The translations under genes and the position numbers were made by a program. This document shows, piece after piece, positions 36,085-44,456 of a stretch of 64,000 nt of DNA. The notes under the pieces are model-generated. The model saw only the letters and a program-made list of their open reading frames with translations. It searched no databases and had not been told where the DNA came from. Within the stretch, counting starts at the first letter, position 1. Every line of letters begins with the position of its first letter. The stretch comes from Candidatus Rhodoferax odensensis (lineage in GTDB: Bacteria > Pseudomonadota > Gammaproteobacteria > Burkholderiales > Burkholderiaceae_C), in the NCBI GenBank assembly GCA_016718405.1, contig JADKDJ010000038.1, positions 186,001-250,000 on the forward strand, written 5' to 3'.

Positions 36085-37455
36085 TCACGCGGGCTCCGGA
36101 ACGCTGGGCAAACCGGCCAAGGCCATCGCCAGCTCACTCTCGTCGTAGTGCTCGTCGGTCAGTTCACCGGCGAAGTACTTCTGGTAGGCCGTCATGTCAA
36201 AGTGGCCGTGGCCGCACAGGTTGAACAGAATCACCTCGGCCTTGCCCTCGCGCTTGCAGCGCATCGCCTCGGCAATGGCGCCCTTGACGGCATGATTGGC
36301 CTCGGGCGCCGGCACGATGCCCTCGCTGCGGGCAAACAGCACGCCGGCCTCGAAGCACTCCACCTGGTTGTAGGACACCGCTTCGAGCAAGCCCAGTTCC
36401 TTGCAGTGCGATACCAGCGGCGCCATGCCGTGATAACGCAGACCCCCGGCATGAAAGCCCGGTGGCGTGAACTGGCTGCCCAGCGTGTGCATCTTGGTCA
36501 ACGGCGTCATGCGTCCGGTATCACCAAAGTCGTAAGCGTACCTGCCGCGCGTCAGCGACGGACAGGCCGCCGGCTCGACCGCCACGATGCGCGACTTCTG
36601 GCCGCCGCGCAGCCCGTGCCCGATGAAGGGGAAGGCAATGCCAGCAAAGTTGGAGCCGCCGCCGGTGCAGCCCACCACCACGTCGGGCCAGTCGTCGGCC
36701 ATCTGCATCTGCTCCATGGCCTCCTGGCCGATGATGGTCTGGTGCAAGAGCACATGGTTAAGCACCGATCCCAAGGCGTACTTGGTGTCTTCGTGTTGCG
36801 CAGCGATCTCCACCGCCTCTGAAATGGCGATACCCAGGCTACCGGGATGGTCGGGCCGCTTGGCCAGCACCGAGCGGCCAAACACCGTTTCGTTGGACGG
36901 CGAAGCCACGCAGCGCGCCCCGTAGGTTTCCATGACCGCGCGTCGATAGGGCTTCTGGTCAAAGGACACGCGAACCTGGAACACCTCTACCTGCAGACCG
37001 AACAAAGAGCCCGCGAAAGACAGCGAAGTGCCCCACTGGCCGGCGCCAGTCTCGGTGACGAGGCGCTTTACGCCAGCTTCCTTGTTGTAAAACGCCTGCG
37101 GCACCGCAGTGTTGGGCTTGTGGCTGCCTGCAGGGCTGACACCCTCGTACTTGTAGTAGATCTTGGCCGGCGTTCCCAGCGCTTTTTCCAAGCGGTGAGC
37201 GCGGTACAAGGGCGCTGGGCGCCACAGGCGAAACACGTCGCGCACGGGCTCGGGAATCTCGATCTCACGCTCCTGGCTCACCTCCTGCATGATCAGAGCC
37301 ATCGGAAACAGCGGCGCGAGGTCGTCCGGACCTACCGGCTGCAAGGTGCCCGGGTGCAACACCGCCGGCGCCGGCTTGGGCAAGTCGGCCTGGATGTTGT
37401 ACCAAAACCGTGGCATCTGCTTCTCTTCCAGCAGAAACTTCGTTTGCATGCTCAT
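36085..37455 (-). CDS. TrpB-like pyridoxal-phosphate enzyme (TrpB2 type)
   Basis: A 456-residue homologue of tryptophan synthase beta chain belonging to the longer TrpB2 class. The start at 37455 (MSMQTKFLLEE) follows AGGAG. The PLP lysine lies in GSHKPNTAVPQAF, the phosphate-binding loop is GCTGGGSNFAGIAFPF, and TETGAGQWGTSLSFAG is typical of the beta chain. TrpB2 proteins can make tryptophan from serine and indole without TrpA; in organisms with a separate trpBA their role is unclear. No trpA or other trp gene is adjacent. It is divergent from metY. Confidence 0.9.
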   Translation of the reverse strand: MSMQTKFLLEEKQMPRFWYNIQADLPKPAPAVLHPGTLQPVGPDDLAPLFPMALIMQEVSQEREIEIPEPVRDVFRLWRPAPLYRAHRLEKALGTPAKIYYKYEGVSPAGSHKPNTAVPQAFYNKEAGVKRLVTETGAGQWGTSLSFAGSLFGLQVEVFQVRVSFDQKPYRRAVMETYGARCVASPSNETVFGRSVLAKRPDHPGSLGIAISEAVEIAAQHEDTKYALGSVLNHVLLHQTIIGQEAMEQMQMADDWPDVVVGCTGGGSNFAGIAFPFIGHGLRGGQKSRIVAVEPAACPSLTRGRYAYDFGDTGRMTPLTKMHTLGSQFTPPGFHAGGLRYHGMAPLVSHCKELGLLEAVSYNQVECFEAGVLFARSEGIVPAPEANHAVKGAIAEAMRCKREGKAEVILFNLCGHGHFDMTAYQKYFAGELTDEHYDESELAMALAGLPSVPEPA

Positions 37456-37689
37456 GAATGCCTCCTGTTGCGTTGCGGGACGGGCCTTCAGCGCGACCCG
37501 TAACTGATTAAGGGATGGATGAAATACGCTCAGCAATACCAATTTCGCCGTATACAGTATGCACGGGTTTGGATTTGAAGAGAAGCGCGCCGGATGCAGG
37601 TTTACCCCTAGCCGCGCCCTATTTTCTGTTGGCGCCGCAGGGGCCGGCGACAGGGCCTAAGATGGCGTCTTTGTCCCCGGAACCAGCCT

Positions 37690-38967
37690 ATGAAAATCGA
37701 AACCCTCGCCGTCCATGGCGGCTACACCCCTGAGCCCACCACCAAAGCGGTGGCAGTACCGATCTACCAGACCGTGGCCTATGCGTTTGACAACACGCAA
37801 CACGGCGCCGACCTGTTCGACCTGAAAGTCGCGGGCAACATCTACAGCCGCATCATGAACCCGACCAACGCCGTGCTCGAAGCGCGCGTGGCAGCCATGG
37901 AAGGCGGCCTTGCCGGACTGGCGGTGGCCTCCGGTATGTCGGCCATCACCTACGCCATTCAGACCATCGCCGAGGCCGGTGACAACATCGTCTCCGCATC
38001 CACCCTGTACGGCGGGACCTACAACCTGTTTGCGCACACCTTTCCGCAAATGGGCATTGAGGTGCGCTTTGCCGACTACCGCGACCCGCAGTCGTTTGCC
38101 AAACTGATCGACGACCGCACCAAAGCGGTGTATTGCGAGTCGGTTGGCAACCCACTGGGCAACATTACCGATCTGGCAGCACTGGCCGCCGTGGCCCACG
38201 CGCACGGCGTGCCGCTGATCGTGGACAACACAGTGCCCAGCCCCTACCTGTGCCGACCATTCGAGCACGGCGCCGACATCGTGGTGCATTCACTTACCAA
38301 GTACCTGGGCGGCCACGGCACCACCATCGGCGGCATGATCGTCGACTCGGGCAAGTTCCCTTGGGCCCAGCACAAGGCGCGCTTCAAACGCCTGAACGAG
38401 CCCGACGTGAGCTACCACGGCGTGGTCTACACCGAGGCGCTGGGGCCAGCGGCCTACATCGGGCGGGCACGCGTTGTGCCGCTGCGCAACACTGGCGCTG
38501 CGCTCTCGCCGATGAATGCGTTCCAGATTCTGCAAGGCGTGGAGACCTTGGCTCTGCGTATGGACCGCATTTGCGAGAACGCCTTGCGAGTGGCCAAGCA
38601 CCTGCGCTCGCACACCAAAGTCGGCTGGGTCAACTATGCCGGACTGCCCGACCACCCTGACCATGGTCTGGTCAAGAAGTACATGGGGGGACGCGCCTCG
38701 GGCATCATCAGTTTTGGCCTCAAGGCCAACGACAGTCTGGAGGCCGGCGCGCGTTTTCAGGATGCGCTCAAACTGTTCACCCGCCTGGTCAACATTGGCG
38801 ACGCCAAGTCGCTGGCCTGTCACCCGGCGAGCACCACGCACCGCCAGCTCAACGCCGAAGAGCTTGCCAAGTCGGGTGTCAAGCCCGACATGGTGCGCCT
38901 GTCTGTCGGCATCGAGCACATCGACGACTTGTTGCAGGACCTCGATCAGGCCTTGGCTGTGGTGTGA
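37690..38967 (+). CDS. metY: O-acetylhomoserine sulfhydrylase (MetY)
   Basis: A 425-residue PLP enzyme of the Cys/Met metabolism family that makes homocysteine from O-acetylhomoserine and sulfide. It begins with MKIETLAVHGGYTPEPTTKA. The PLP-binding Lys is in VVHSLTKYLGGHGTTIGG, and VDNTVPSPYLCRPFEHGADI and CHPASTTHRQL are typical. Length fits MetY rather than the shorter MetB/MetC/MetZ. No SAM riboswitch was recognised in the 147-bp leader. A strong terminator follows. Confidence 0.92.
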   Translation: MKIETLAVHGGYTPEPTTKAVAVPIYQTVAYAFDNTQHGADLFDLKVAGNIYSRIMNPTNAVLEARVAAMEGGLAGLAVASGMSAITYAIQTIAEAGDNIVSASTLYGGTYNLFAHTFPQMGIEVRFADYRDPQSFAKLIDDRTKAVYCESVGNPLGNITDLAALAAVAHAHGVPLIVDNTVPSPYLCRPFEHGADIVVHSLTKYLGGHGTTIGGMIVDSGKFPWAQHKARFKRLNEPDVSYHGVVYTEALGPAAYIGRARVVPLRNTGAALSPMNAFQILQGVETLALRMDRICENALRVAKHLRSHTKVGWVNYAGLPDHPDHGLVKKYMGGRASGIISFGLKANDSLEAGARFQDALKLFTRLVNIGDAKSLACHPASTTHRQLNAEELAKSGVKPDMVRLSVGIEHIDDLLQDLDQALAVV

Positions 38968-38985
38968 CGCTGGCCCGCAATGTCT

Positions 38986-39016
38986 AAAAATGCCCCGTGA
39001 TCGGGGCATTTTTTTT
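38986..39016 (+). terminator. Rho-independent terminator of metY
   Basis: GCCCCG, loop TGAT, CGGGGC, followed by a run of eight T; an A-run precedes it. It lies about 20 bp after the metY stop. Confidence 0.9.
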
Positions 39017-39119
39017 GGACTATTTTTTACAGCACGCCGAACTTAACAGGACTATGATGAATCAAGCCATTTGAGAACCGCGCCCGAGCCAGGGGCGCAC
39101 CGATCAAAGGAGAGTTGCC

Positions 39120-41042
39120 ATGAATGTCTTCGCACGGTATCAAGGTCGCTTTGAGGCTGCCCAGGAAGAAGAGATGTCGATCCAGGACTACCTGGACTTG
39201 TGCAAGCGGGATGCTTCGGCCTTTGCCAGTGTGGCCGAACGCATGTTGATGGCCATCGGCGAGCCCGAACTGGTGGACACCCGCAGCGAGGCACGCCTGT
39301 CGCGCATCTTTGCCAACAAGATGGTGCGCCGTTATCCGGCATTCAAGGACCTCTATGGCATGGAGGAGGTGATCGAACAGATCGTCTCGTACTTCCGCCA
39401 CGCGGCACAGGGTCTGGAAGAAAAGAAACAGATCCTGTACTTGCTCGGACCCGTGGGCGGCGGCAAGTCCTCGCTGGCAGAAAAACTCAAGTCGCTGATT
39501 GAGCGGGTGCCGATCTACGCCATCAAGGGCTCGCCGGTGCATGAGTCGCCACTGGGCTTGTTTAACCCGATGGAAGACGCGCAGTTGCTGGAGGACGACT
39601 TCGGCATTCCCCGGCGCTACCTGGGCACCATCATGAGCCCGTGGGCGGTCAAGCGGCTGCACGAGTACGGCGGGGACATCACACGTTTCCGGGTCGTCAA
39701 GCTGCGGCCGTCGGTGCTGTCGCAAATCGCGGTATCCAAGACCGAGCCCGGTGACGAAAACAACCAGGACATCTCGTCCTTGGTCGGCAAGATCGACATC
39801 CGCAAGCTCGAGACCTACTCGCAAAGCGACCCCGACGCGTACTCTTACTCAGGGGGCCTGTGTCTGGCCAACCGAGGCGTGCTGGAATTCGTCGAAATGT
39901 TCAAAGCACCCATCAAGGTGCTGCACCCCTTGCTGACTGCCACCCAGGAGGGCAACTACAAGGGCACCGAGGGCTTTGGCGCGATTCCCTTTGACGGCCT
40001 GGTGCTGGCGCATTCGAATGAGGCGGAGTGGCTGACCTTCAAGAACAACCGCAACAACGAAGCCTTCTTGGACCGCATCTTCATTGTCAAGGTGCCCTAC
40101 TCCCTGCGCGTGTCGGACGAGATCCAGATCTACCAGAAGCTGCTGACCAACTCATCACTGTCCAAGGCGCCCTGCGCACCCGACACACTCAAGATGCTGG
40201 CTCAGTTTGCGGTGCTGTCGCGCCTGAAGGAGCCCGAGAATTCCAGCATCTTCTCCAAGATGCGGGTCTACGACGGCGAGAACCTCAAGGACACCGACCC
40301 CAAGGCCAAGAGCCACCAGGAGTACCGCGACTTTGCCGGCGTGGACGAAGGCATGACCGGCCTGTCCACCCGCTTTGCGTTCAAGATTCTCTCGCGCGTG
40401 TTCAACTTCGATCACCGCGAGGTGGCGGCCAACCCGGTGCACCTGATGTACGTGCTGGAGCAGCAAATCGAGCAGGAGCAGTTTGCGCCTGAGGTAGCCG
40501 AGAAGTACCTGCGCTACCTCAAGGAGTACCTGTCACCGCGTTACGCCGAGTTCATCGGCAAGGAGATCCAGACCGCCTATCTGGAGAGTTACTCCGAGTA
40601 CGGCCAGAACATCTTCGACCGTTACGTCACCTACGCCGATTTCTGGATTCAAGACCAGGAATACCGTGACACCAACACCGGCGAGATTCTGGATCGCGGC
40701 GCGCTCAACAGCGAGTTGGAAAAGATCGAGAAGCCCGCTGGCATCTCCAACCCCAAAGACTTCCGCAACGAGGTGGTCAACTTCGTGCTGCGTGCCCGTG
40801 CCAGGCACGACGGCCAGAACCCGGCCTGGACTTCTTACGAGAAGCTGCGCGCGGTGATCGAGAAGAAGATGTTCTCCAACACCGAAGAGCTGTTGCCGGT
40901 AATCTCGTTCAATGCCAAGGCCAGTGGCGATGAACAGAAGAAGCACCAGGATTTCGTGGACCGCATGATCAGCAAGGGCTACACCGAGAAGCAGGTACGC
41001 CTGTTGTGTGAGTGGTACCTGCGCGTGCGCAAGTCATCCTGA
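39120..41042 (+). CDS. prkA: PrkA-type serine protein kinase
   Basis: A 640-residue protein (YeaG in E. coli). AAAGGAGA precedes the ATG. The N-terminal AAA domain has Walker A GPVGGGKSSLAEKL. The C-terminal kinase-like part has the conserved TGLSTRFAFKILSRVFNFD and EKMFSN-like regions (EKKMFSNTEELLPVISF). PrkA proteins act in stationary phase, sporulation-like and nitrogen-stress responses, and recent work also ascribes AAA protease activity to some members. It is the first gene of the prkA-yeaH-spoVR operon, a conserved stress module in proteobacteria. Confidence 0.95.
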   Translation: MNVFARYQGRFEAAQEEEMSIQDYLDLCKRDASAFASVAERMLMAIGEPELVDTRSEARLSRIFANKMVRRYPAFKDLYGMEEVIEQIVSYFRHAAQGLEEKKQILYLLGPVGGGKSSLAEKLKSLIERVPIYAIKGSPVHESPLGLFNPMEDAQLLEDDFGIPRRYLGTIMSPWAVKRLHEYGGDITRFRVVKLRPSVLSQIAVSKTEPGDENNQDISSLVGKIDIRKLETYSQSDPDAYSYSGGLCLANRGVLEFVEMFKAPIKVLHPLLTATQEGNYKGTEGFGAIPFDGLVLAHSNEAEWLTFKNNRNNEAFLDRIFIVKVPYSLRVSDEIQIYQKLLTNSSLSKAPCAPDTLKMLAQFAVLSRLKEPENSSIFSKMRVYDGENLKDTDPKAKSHQEYRDFAGVDEGMTGLSTRFAFKILSRVFNFDHREVAANPVHLMYVLEQQIEQEQFAPEVAEKYLRYLKEYLSPRYAEFIGKEIQTAYLESYSEYGQNIFDRYVTYADFWIQDQEYRDTNTGEILDRGALNSELEKIEKPAGISNPKDFRNEVVNFVLRARARHDGQNPAWTSYEKLRAVIEKKMFSNTEELLPVISFNAKASGDEQKKHQDFVDRMISKGYTEKQVRLLCEWYLRVRKSS

Positions 41043-41075
41043 GCGGCGCAGCGATGTGCTGACTGAGAGCCTTTC

Positions 41076-42344
41076 ATGACGGTGCGTATCGTAGACCGCC
41101 GGTTCGACAGCAAGCACAAGAGCTCGGTCAACCGAGCGCGCTTCATTGACCGTTTCAAGGGCCAGATCCGCAAGGCGGTGTCCGATGCCATCAACAAGCG
41201 CGGCATTCGCGACATCGACAACGGCGAGAAGATCGGCATCTCTGGCAAGGACATCGGCGAACCCCAGTTCCAACATGGGCACGGTGGCGTGTGGGAGACT
41301 GTGCGACCCGGCAATGATCGTTTCAACAGTGGCGATCAGGTCGAGCGTCCCCAAGGCGGTGGCGGTGGCCAGGGGCGGGGCCAGGCTAGCCAGGACGGCG
41401 AGGGACTCGACGAGTTCATGTTCACGCTGACCAAGGACGAGTTCCTTGACATCTTCTTTGACGAGCTGGCCCTGCCTAACCTGGTCAAGCAACACCTGGC
41501 GCACATTGAGCAGTACCGCCGGGTGCGCGCAGGCTACACCCAAAGCGGGGTGCCCACCAACATCAATCTGGCGCGCACCATGCGCGGCGCGGCGGGTCGT
41601 CGCATTGCGGTGGGCGGCCCCTACTCTGCTGAACTGCACAAGCGTCTGTTTGAAATGGAGGAACTGCAGCAAAAACTTGCCGATGACGACCCCGAGCTGG
41701 AGCGGCTGCGCCGAGAGATCGCACAACTGCGCGCCCGCATTGACCGCGTGCCCTTTGTGGACAGTTTCGACCTGCGCTACAACAACCGCGTCAAAGTGCC
41801 CCAGCCCAGCACCCAGGCCGTGATGTTTTGCCTGCTCGACGTGTCAGGCTCGATGGACGAGGAACGCAAGAACATTGCCAAGCGCTTCTTCATGCTGTTG
41901 TACCTGTTCTTGCGGCGCAACTATGCGCGCACCGAAGTAGTCTTCATCCGCCACCACACCGTGGCCAGTGAGGTCGATGAAGACGACTTCTTCACTTCGC
42001 GCGAGTCAGGCGGCACCGTGGTCTCCAGCGCGCTGGAACTGATGTACACCATCATCAAGGACCGCTACCCCAGCAGCCTGTGGAACATCTACGGCGCGCA
42101 GGCCTCCGACGGCGACAACTGGAACGACGATTCGCCGCGCTGTGCCGAGCTGCTGCAGCAGTCCTTGCTGCCGCTGACACAGTACTTCGCCTACATCGAA
42201 ATCACCGACGGCCCGCCGCAAAACCTGTGGGAGGAATACACCAAGCTGCAAACCACGCATGGCGACGGATTTGCCATGCAGCGCATTGCCAACGCGGCGG
42301 AAATCTACCCCGTGTTTCGCGAGCTGTTCAAGCGTCGGGTCTGA
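41076..42344 (+). CDS. yeaH: YeaH/YhbH family protein (DUF444)
   Basis: A 422-residue protein starting MTVRIVDRRFDSKHKSSVNR. A low-complexity Gly/Gln segment near residue 95 (QGGGGGQGRGQ) is followed by a conserved region (TMRGAAGRRIAVGGPYSAEL). The C-terminal von Willebrand A-like part has a MIDAS-type DVSGSMDEERKN and VFIRHHTVASEVDEDDFF. The family always pairs with PrkA and is probably its partner or substrate; biochemistry is not established. It lies 33 bp after prkA and 2 bp before spoVR. Confidence 0.92.
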   Translation: MTVRIVDRRFDSKHKSSVNRARFIDRFKGQIRKAVSDAINKRGIRDIDNGEKIGISGKDIGEPQFQHGHGGVWETVRPGNDRFNSGDQVERPQGGGGGQGRGQASQDGEGLDEFMFTLTKDEFLDIFFDELALPNLVKQHLAHIEQYRRVRAGYTQSGVPTNINLARTMRGAAGRRIAVGGPYSAELHKRLFEMEELQQKLADDDPELERLRREIAQLRARIDRVPFVDSFDLRYNNRVKVPQPSTQAVMFCLLDVSGSMDEERKNIAKRFFMLLYLFLRRNYARTEVVFIRHHTVASEVDEDDFFTSRESGGTVVSSALELMYTIIKDRYPSSLWNIYGAQASDGDNWNDDSPRCAELLQQSLLPLTQYFAYIEITDGPPQNLWEEYTKLQTTHGDGFAMQRIANAAEIYPVFRELFKRRV

Positions 42345-42346
42345 CC

Positions 42347-43882
42347 ATGCCGCCGGATCCTGTCGCCCCTCTGCCCACCGGTTCGGAATGGACTTTTTCG
42401 TCCATCGAGCAATACGACGAAGCCATTGGCAAAGTGGCCGCGCATTACCGGCTGGACTGCTACCCGCACGTATTGGAGATGATCAGCGCCGAGCAGATGA
42501 TGGACGCCTACGCCTCCATTGGCATGCCGGTGTACTACCACCATTGGTCCTTCGGCAAGCACTTCCTGGCCACCGAGAACCGCTACAAACGCGGCCAGAT
42601 GGGGTTGGCCTACGAGATCGTGATCAACTCCAATCCCTGCATTGCCTACCTGATGGAGGAGAACACGCTGACCATGCAGGCGCTGGTCATCGCCCACGCC
42701 GCCTATGGACACAACTCGTTCTTCAAGGGTAACCACCTGTTCAAACAGTGGACCAGCGCCGACGCGATTGTGGACTACCTGGTGTTTGCCAAGCAGTACA
42801 TCACCCAGTGCGAGGAACGCCATGGCGTGAGCGCGGTGGAGCGGCTGCTCGACGCCTGCCACGCATTGCTCAACCTCGGGGTGGATCGCTACAAGCGCTC
42901 GCCCAAGCTGTCGTTGGACAAGGAAACCCTGCGCCAACAAGAGCGTGCGGCCTACTTGCAAGCCCAAGTCAATGACCTGTGGCGCACCTTGCCGCCTCAA
43001 CTCGAAGTCAGCCAGGCCGCCACCGAGCAGCGCTTCCCGGTCGAGCCGGAAGAGAACTTGCTGTACTTCATTGAGAAGAACGCACCGCTGCTGGAACCCT
43101 GGCAACGCGAGGTGGTGCGCATTGTGCGCAAGATCGGCCAGTACTTCTACCCGCAGCGCCAAACTCAGGTCATGAATGAAGGCTGGGCCACCTTCTGGCA
43201 TTACACGCTGCTCAACACCCTATACGACCAGGGCGGCCTGTCCGACGGTTTCATGTTCGAGTTCTTGCAGTCACACACCAACGTGGTGTACCAGCCGCCC
43301 TACAACAGCCCGCACTTCTCCGGCATCAACGTCTATGCGCTGGGCTTTGCGATGTGGCGCGACCTGCGGCGCATTTGCGAGCACCCCACTGACGAAGACC
43401 GCGAATGGTTCCCCGACATTGCCGGTTCCGATTGGCGTGATACCTTTGAGTTCGCGATGCAGAACTTCAAGGACGAGAGCTTCATCGCGCAGTACCTCTC
43501 ACCGCACCTGATGCGTGAGTTCCGCCTGTTCTCGGTGCTCGACGACGACGCCCGGGAGAAGCTGCAGATCCAGGCGATCCACGATGAGAGCGGCTTTCGA
43601 GGCCTTCGTCGCCAACTCTCGGAGCAGTACAACCTGGGTAGCCGCGAGCCCAACATTCAGGTCTGGAACGTGGACTTGCGGGGCGACCGCTCGCTGACGC
43701 TGCGCCACTTCGTGCACCAGCGCCGGCCGCTGGACGAAACCAGCACCGCCGTGCTGGAACATGTTGCCTACCTGTGGGGCTTCACGGTGCGCCTGGAAAG
43801 CCAGGATCATGATGGCAAGGTCAATCTGGTGGCCGAACGCATGCGCGAGAAGCGCAGCGAGCGCCACGCCGCCGACCCCTGA
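42347..43882 (+). CDS. spoVR: SpoVR family protein
   Basis: A 511-residue protein (YcgB in E. coli). The ATG at 42347 follows the yeaH stop by 2 bp. Conserved stretches include PVYYHHWSFGKHF, NPCIAYLMEENT, HAAYGHNSFFKGNHLF, and MNEGWATFWHYTLLNTLYD. The several His-rich motifs suggest a metal site. Function is unresolved; it is linked to the spore cortex in Bacillus and to stress survival in enterics. Its clustering with prkA and yeaH supports a common pathway. Confidence 0.93.
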   Translation: MPPDPVAPLPTGSEWTFSSIEQYDEAIGKVAAHYRLDCYPHVLEMISAEQMMDAYASIGMPVYYHHWSFGKHFLATENRYKRGQMGLAYEIVINSNPCIAYLMEENTLTMQALVIAHAAYGHNSFFKGNHLFKQWTSADAIVDYLVFAKQYITQCEERHGVSAVERLLDACHALLNLGVDRYKRSPKLSLDKETLRQQERAAYLQAQVNDLWRTLPPQLEVSQAATEQRFPVEPEENLLYFIEKNAPLLEPWQREVVRIVRKIGQYFYPQRQTQVMNEGWATFWHYTLLNTLYDQGGLSDGFMFEFLQSHTNVVYQPPYNSPHFSGINVYALGFAMWRDLRRICEHPTDEDREWFPDIAGSDWRDTFEFAMQNFKDESFIAQYLSPHLMREFRLFSVLDDDAREKLQIQAIHDESGFRGLRRQLSEQYNLGSREPNIQVWNVDLRGDRSLTLRHFVHQRRPLDETSTAVLEHVAYLWGFTVRLESQDHDGKVNLVAERMREKRSERHAADP

Positions 43883-44013
43883 TCCCATGCACTCACGCTA
43901 GTGCAGTGTTGCGCACTTGATGGAACACATCGAACCGGTAGATTTTTCTCCAAGGCTAGGCGCAGAAGTGGGTTCGTGCAGCTTCCGTTACCGGGTTGGC
44001 GCGTGTGCCTGCG

Positions 44014-44081
44014 GTGACGAGGCTGGCCGTGGCCCTCATGGTGCGGGTACGCACAAATCGGTCCCCGGCCAGCCTCGTCAC
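44014..44081 (+). repeat. Hairpin element, copy 1: 16-bp perfect arms around a 36-nt loop
   Basis: Arms GTGACGAGGCTGGCCG (44014-44029) and CGGCCAGCCTCGTCAC (44066-44081) are exact reverse complements. The 36-nt loop contains a 30-nt core (44032-44061) whose centre is GTGCGGGTACGCAC, itself a small hairpin. The same core occurs inverted in copy 2. Confidence 0.85.
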
Positions 44082-44201
44082 GGCGAGTCCAAAAGGGATG
44101 GCGCGCGCAGGGTCATGGGCGCTCAATGCTGGCGGCAGCAGTAGTGGCGACAATTCTGGTTTCAAACCTGGTTTTGAGGTAAGGCCGCACCAGACACGCA
44201 A

Positions 44202-44283
44202 GCTCGCCGCGACGCCAGAGCCGGTAGCCCGATTTGTGCGTACCCGCACCATGAGGGCTGCCGGCTCTGGCGTCGCGGCGAGC
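44202..44283 (-). repeat. Hairpin element, copy 2: 23-bp perfect arms around a 36-nt loop
   Basis: Arms 44202-44224 and 44261-44283 are exact reverse complements over 23 bp (inner ends GAGCCGG and CCGGCTC). The loop (44225-44260) is again 36 nt and holds the identical 30-nt core in the opposite orientation (44229-44258). The arm sequences are unrelated to those of copy 1. Confidence 0.85.
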
Positions 44284-44456
44284 GTCCGGCAGGCAAAGTG
44301 CGACCCTGAACGAACTATCGGGCAGATTGGATCGCACCTATTGCGTCAACCGGCAGCTTCGGAGATTTGTCTGTCATAGATCGTCGTGCGACTGCGCTTG
44401 ACGGCTTGCAGGCAATCGACACGGTTTATATGTCCCATCAAGTGCGAAACACTGCG

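Larger units (their letters stand above)
43883..44456. other. 574-bp non-coding region with two large hairpins
   Basis: No gene is supported here. Reading frames on both strands (for example MVRVRTNR on each) exist only because the same core sequence occurs in both orientations. The region holds the two hairpin elements listed separately, and a small hairpin (TGCACT/AGTGCA, 43888-43905) just after spoVR that might act as a weak terminator. Confidence 0.7.

Noticed and set aside
37543..37689. Possible SAM or other riboswitch before metY
   Set aside because: I could not recognise the conserved core or paired stems of any SAM riboswitch class in this 147-bp leader.
44032..44258. The two cores as a CRISPR array or as integron attC sites
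   Set aside because: There are only two copies in opposite orientation with no spacer periodicity, no cas genes, no integrase and no RYYYAAC/GTTRRRY boxes.
43996..44379. A 127-codon frame on the + strand and a 98-codon frame on the - strand (43956-44252), both containing MVRVRTN
   Set aside because: Both exist because the 30-nt core of the two hairpins occurs in both orientations. There is no ribosome-binding site or known family, and the frames run through perfect hairpin arms.
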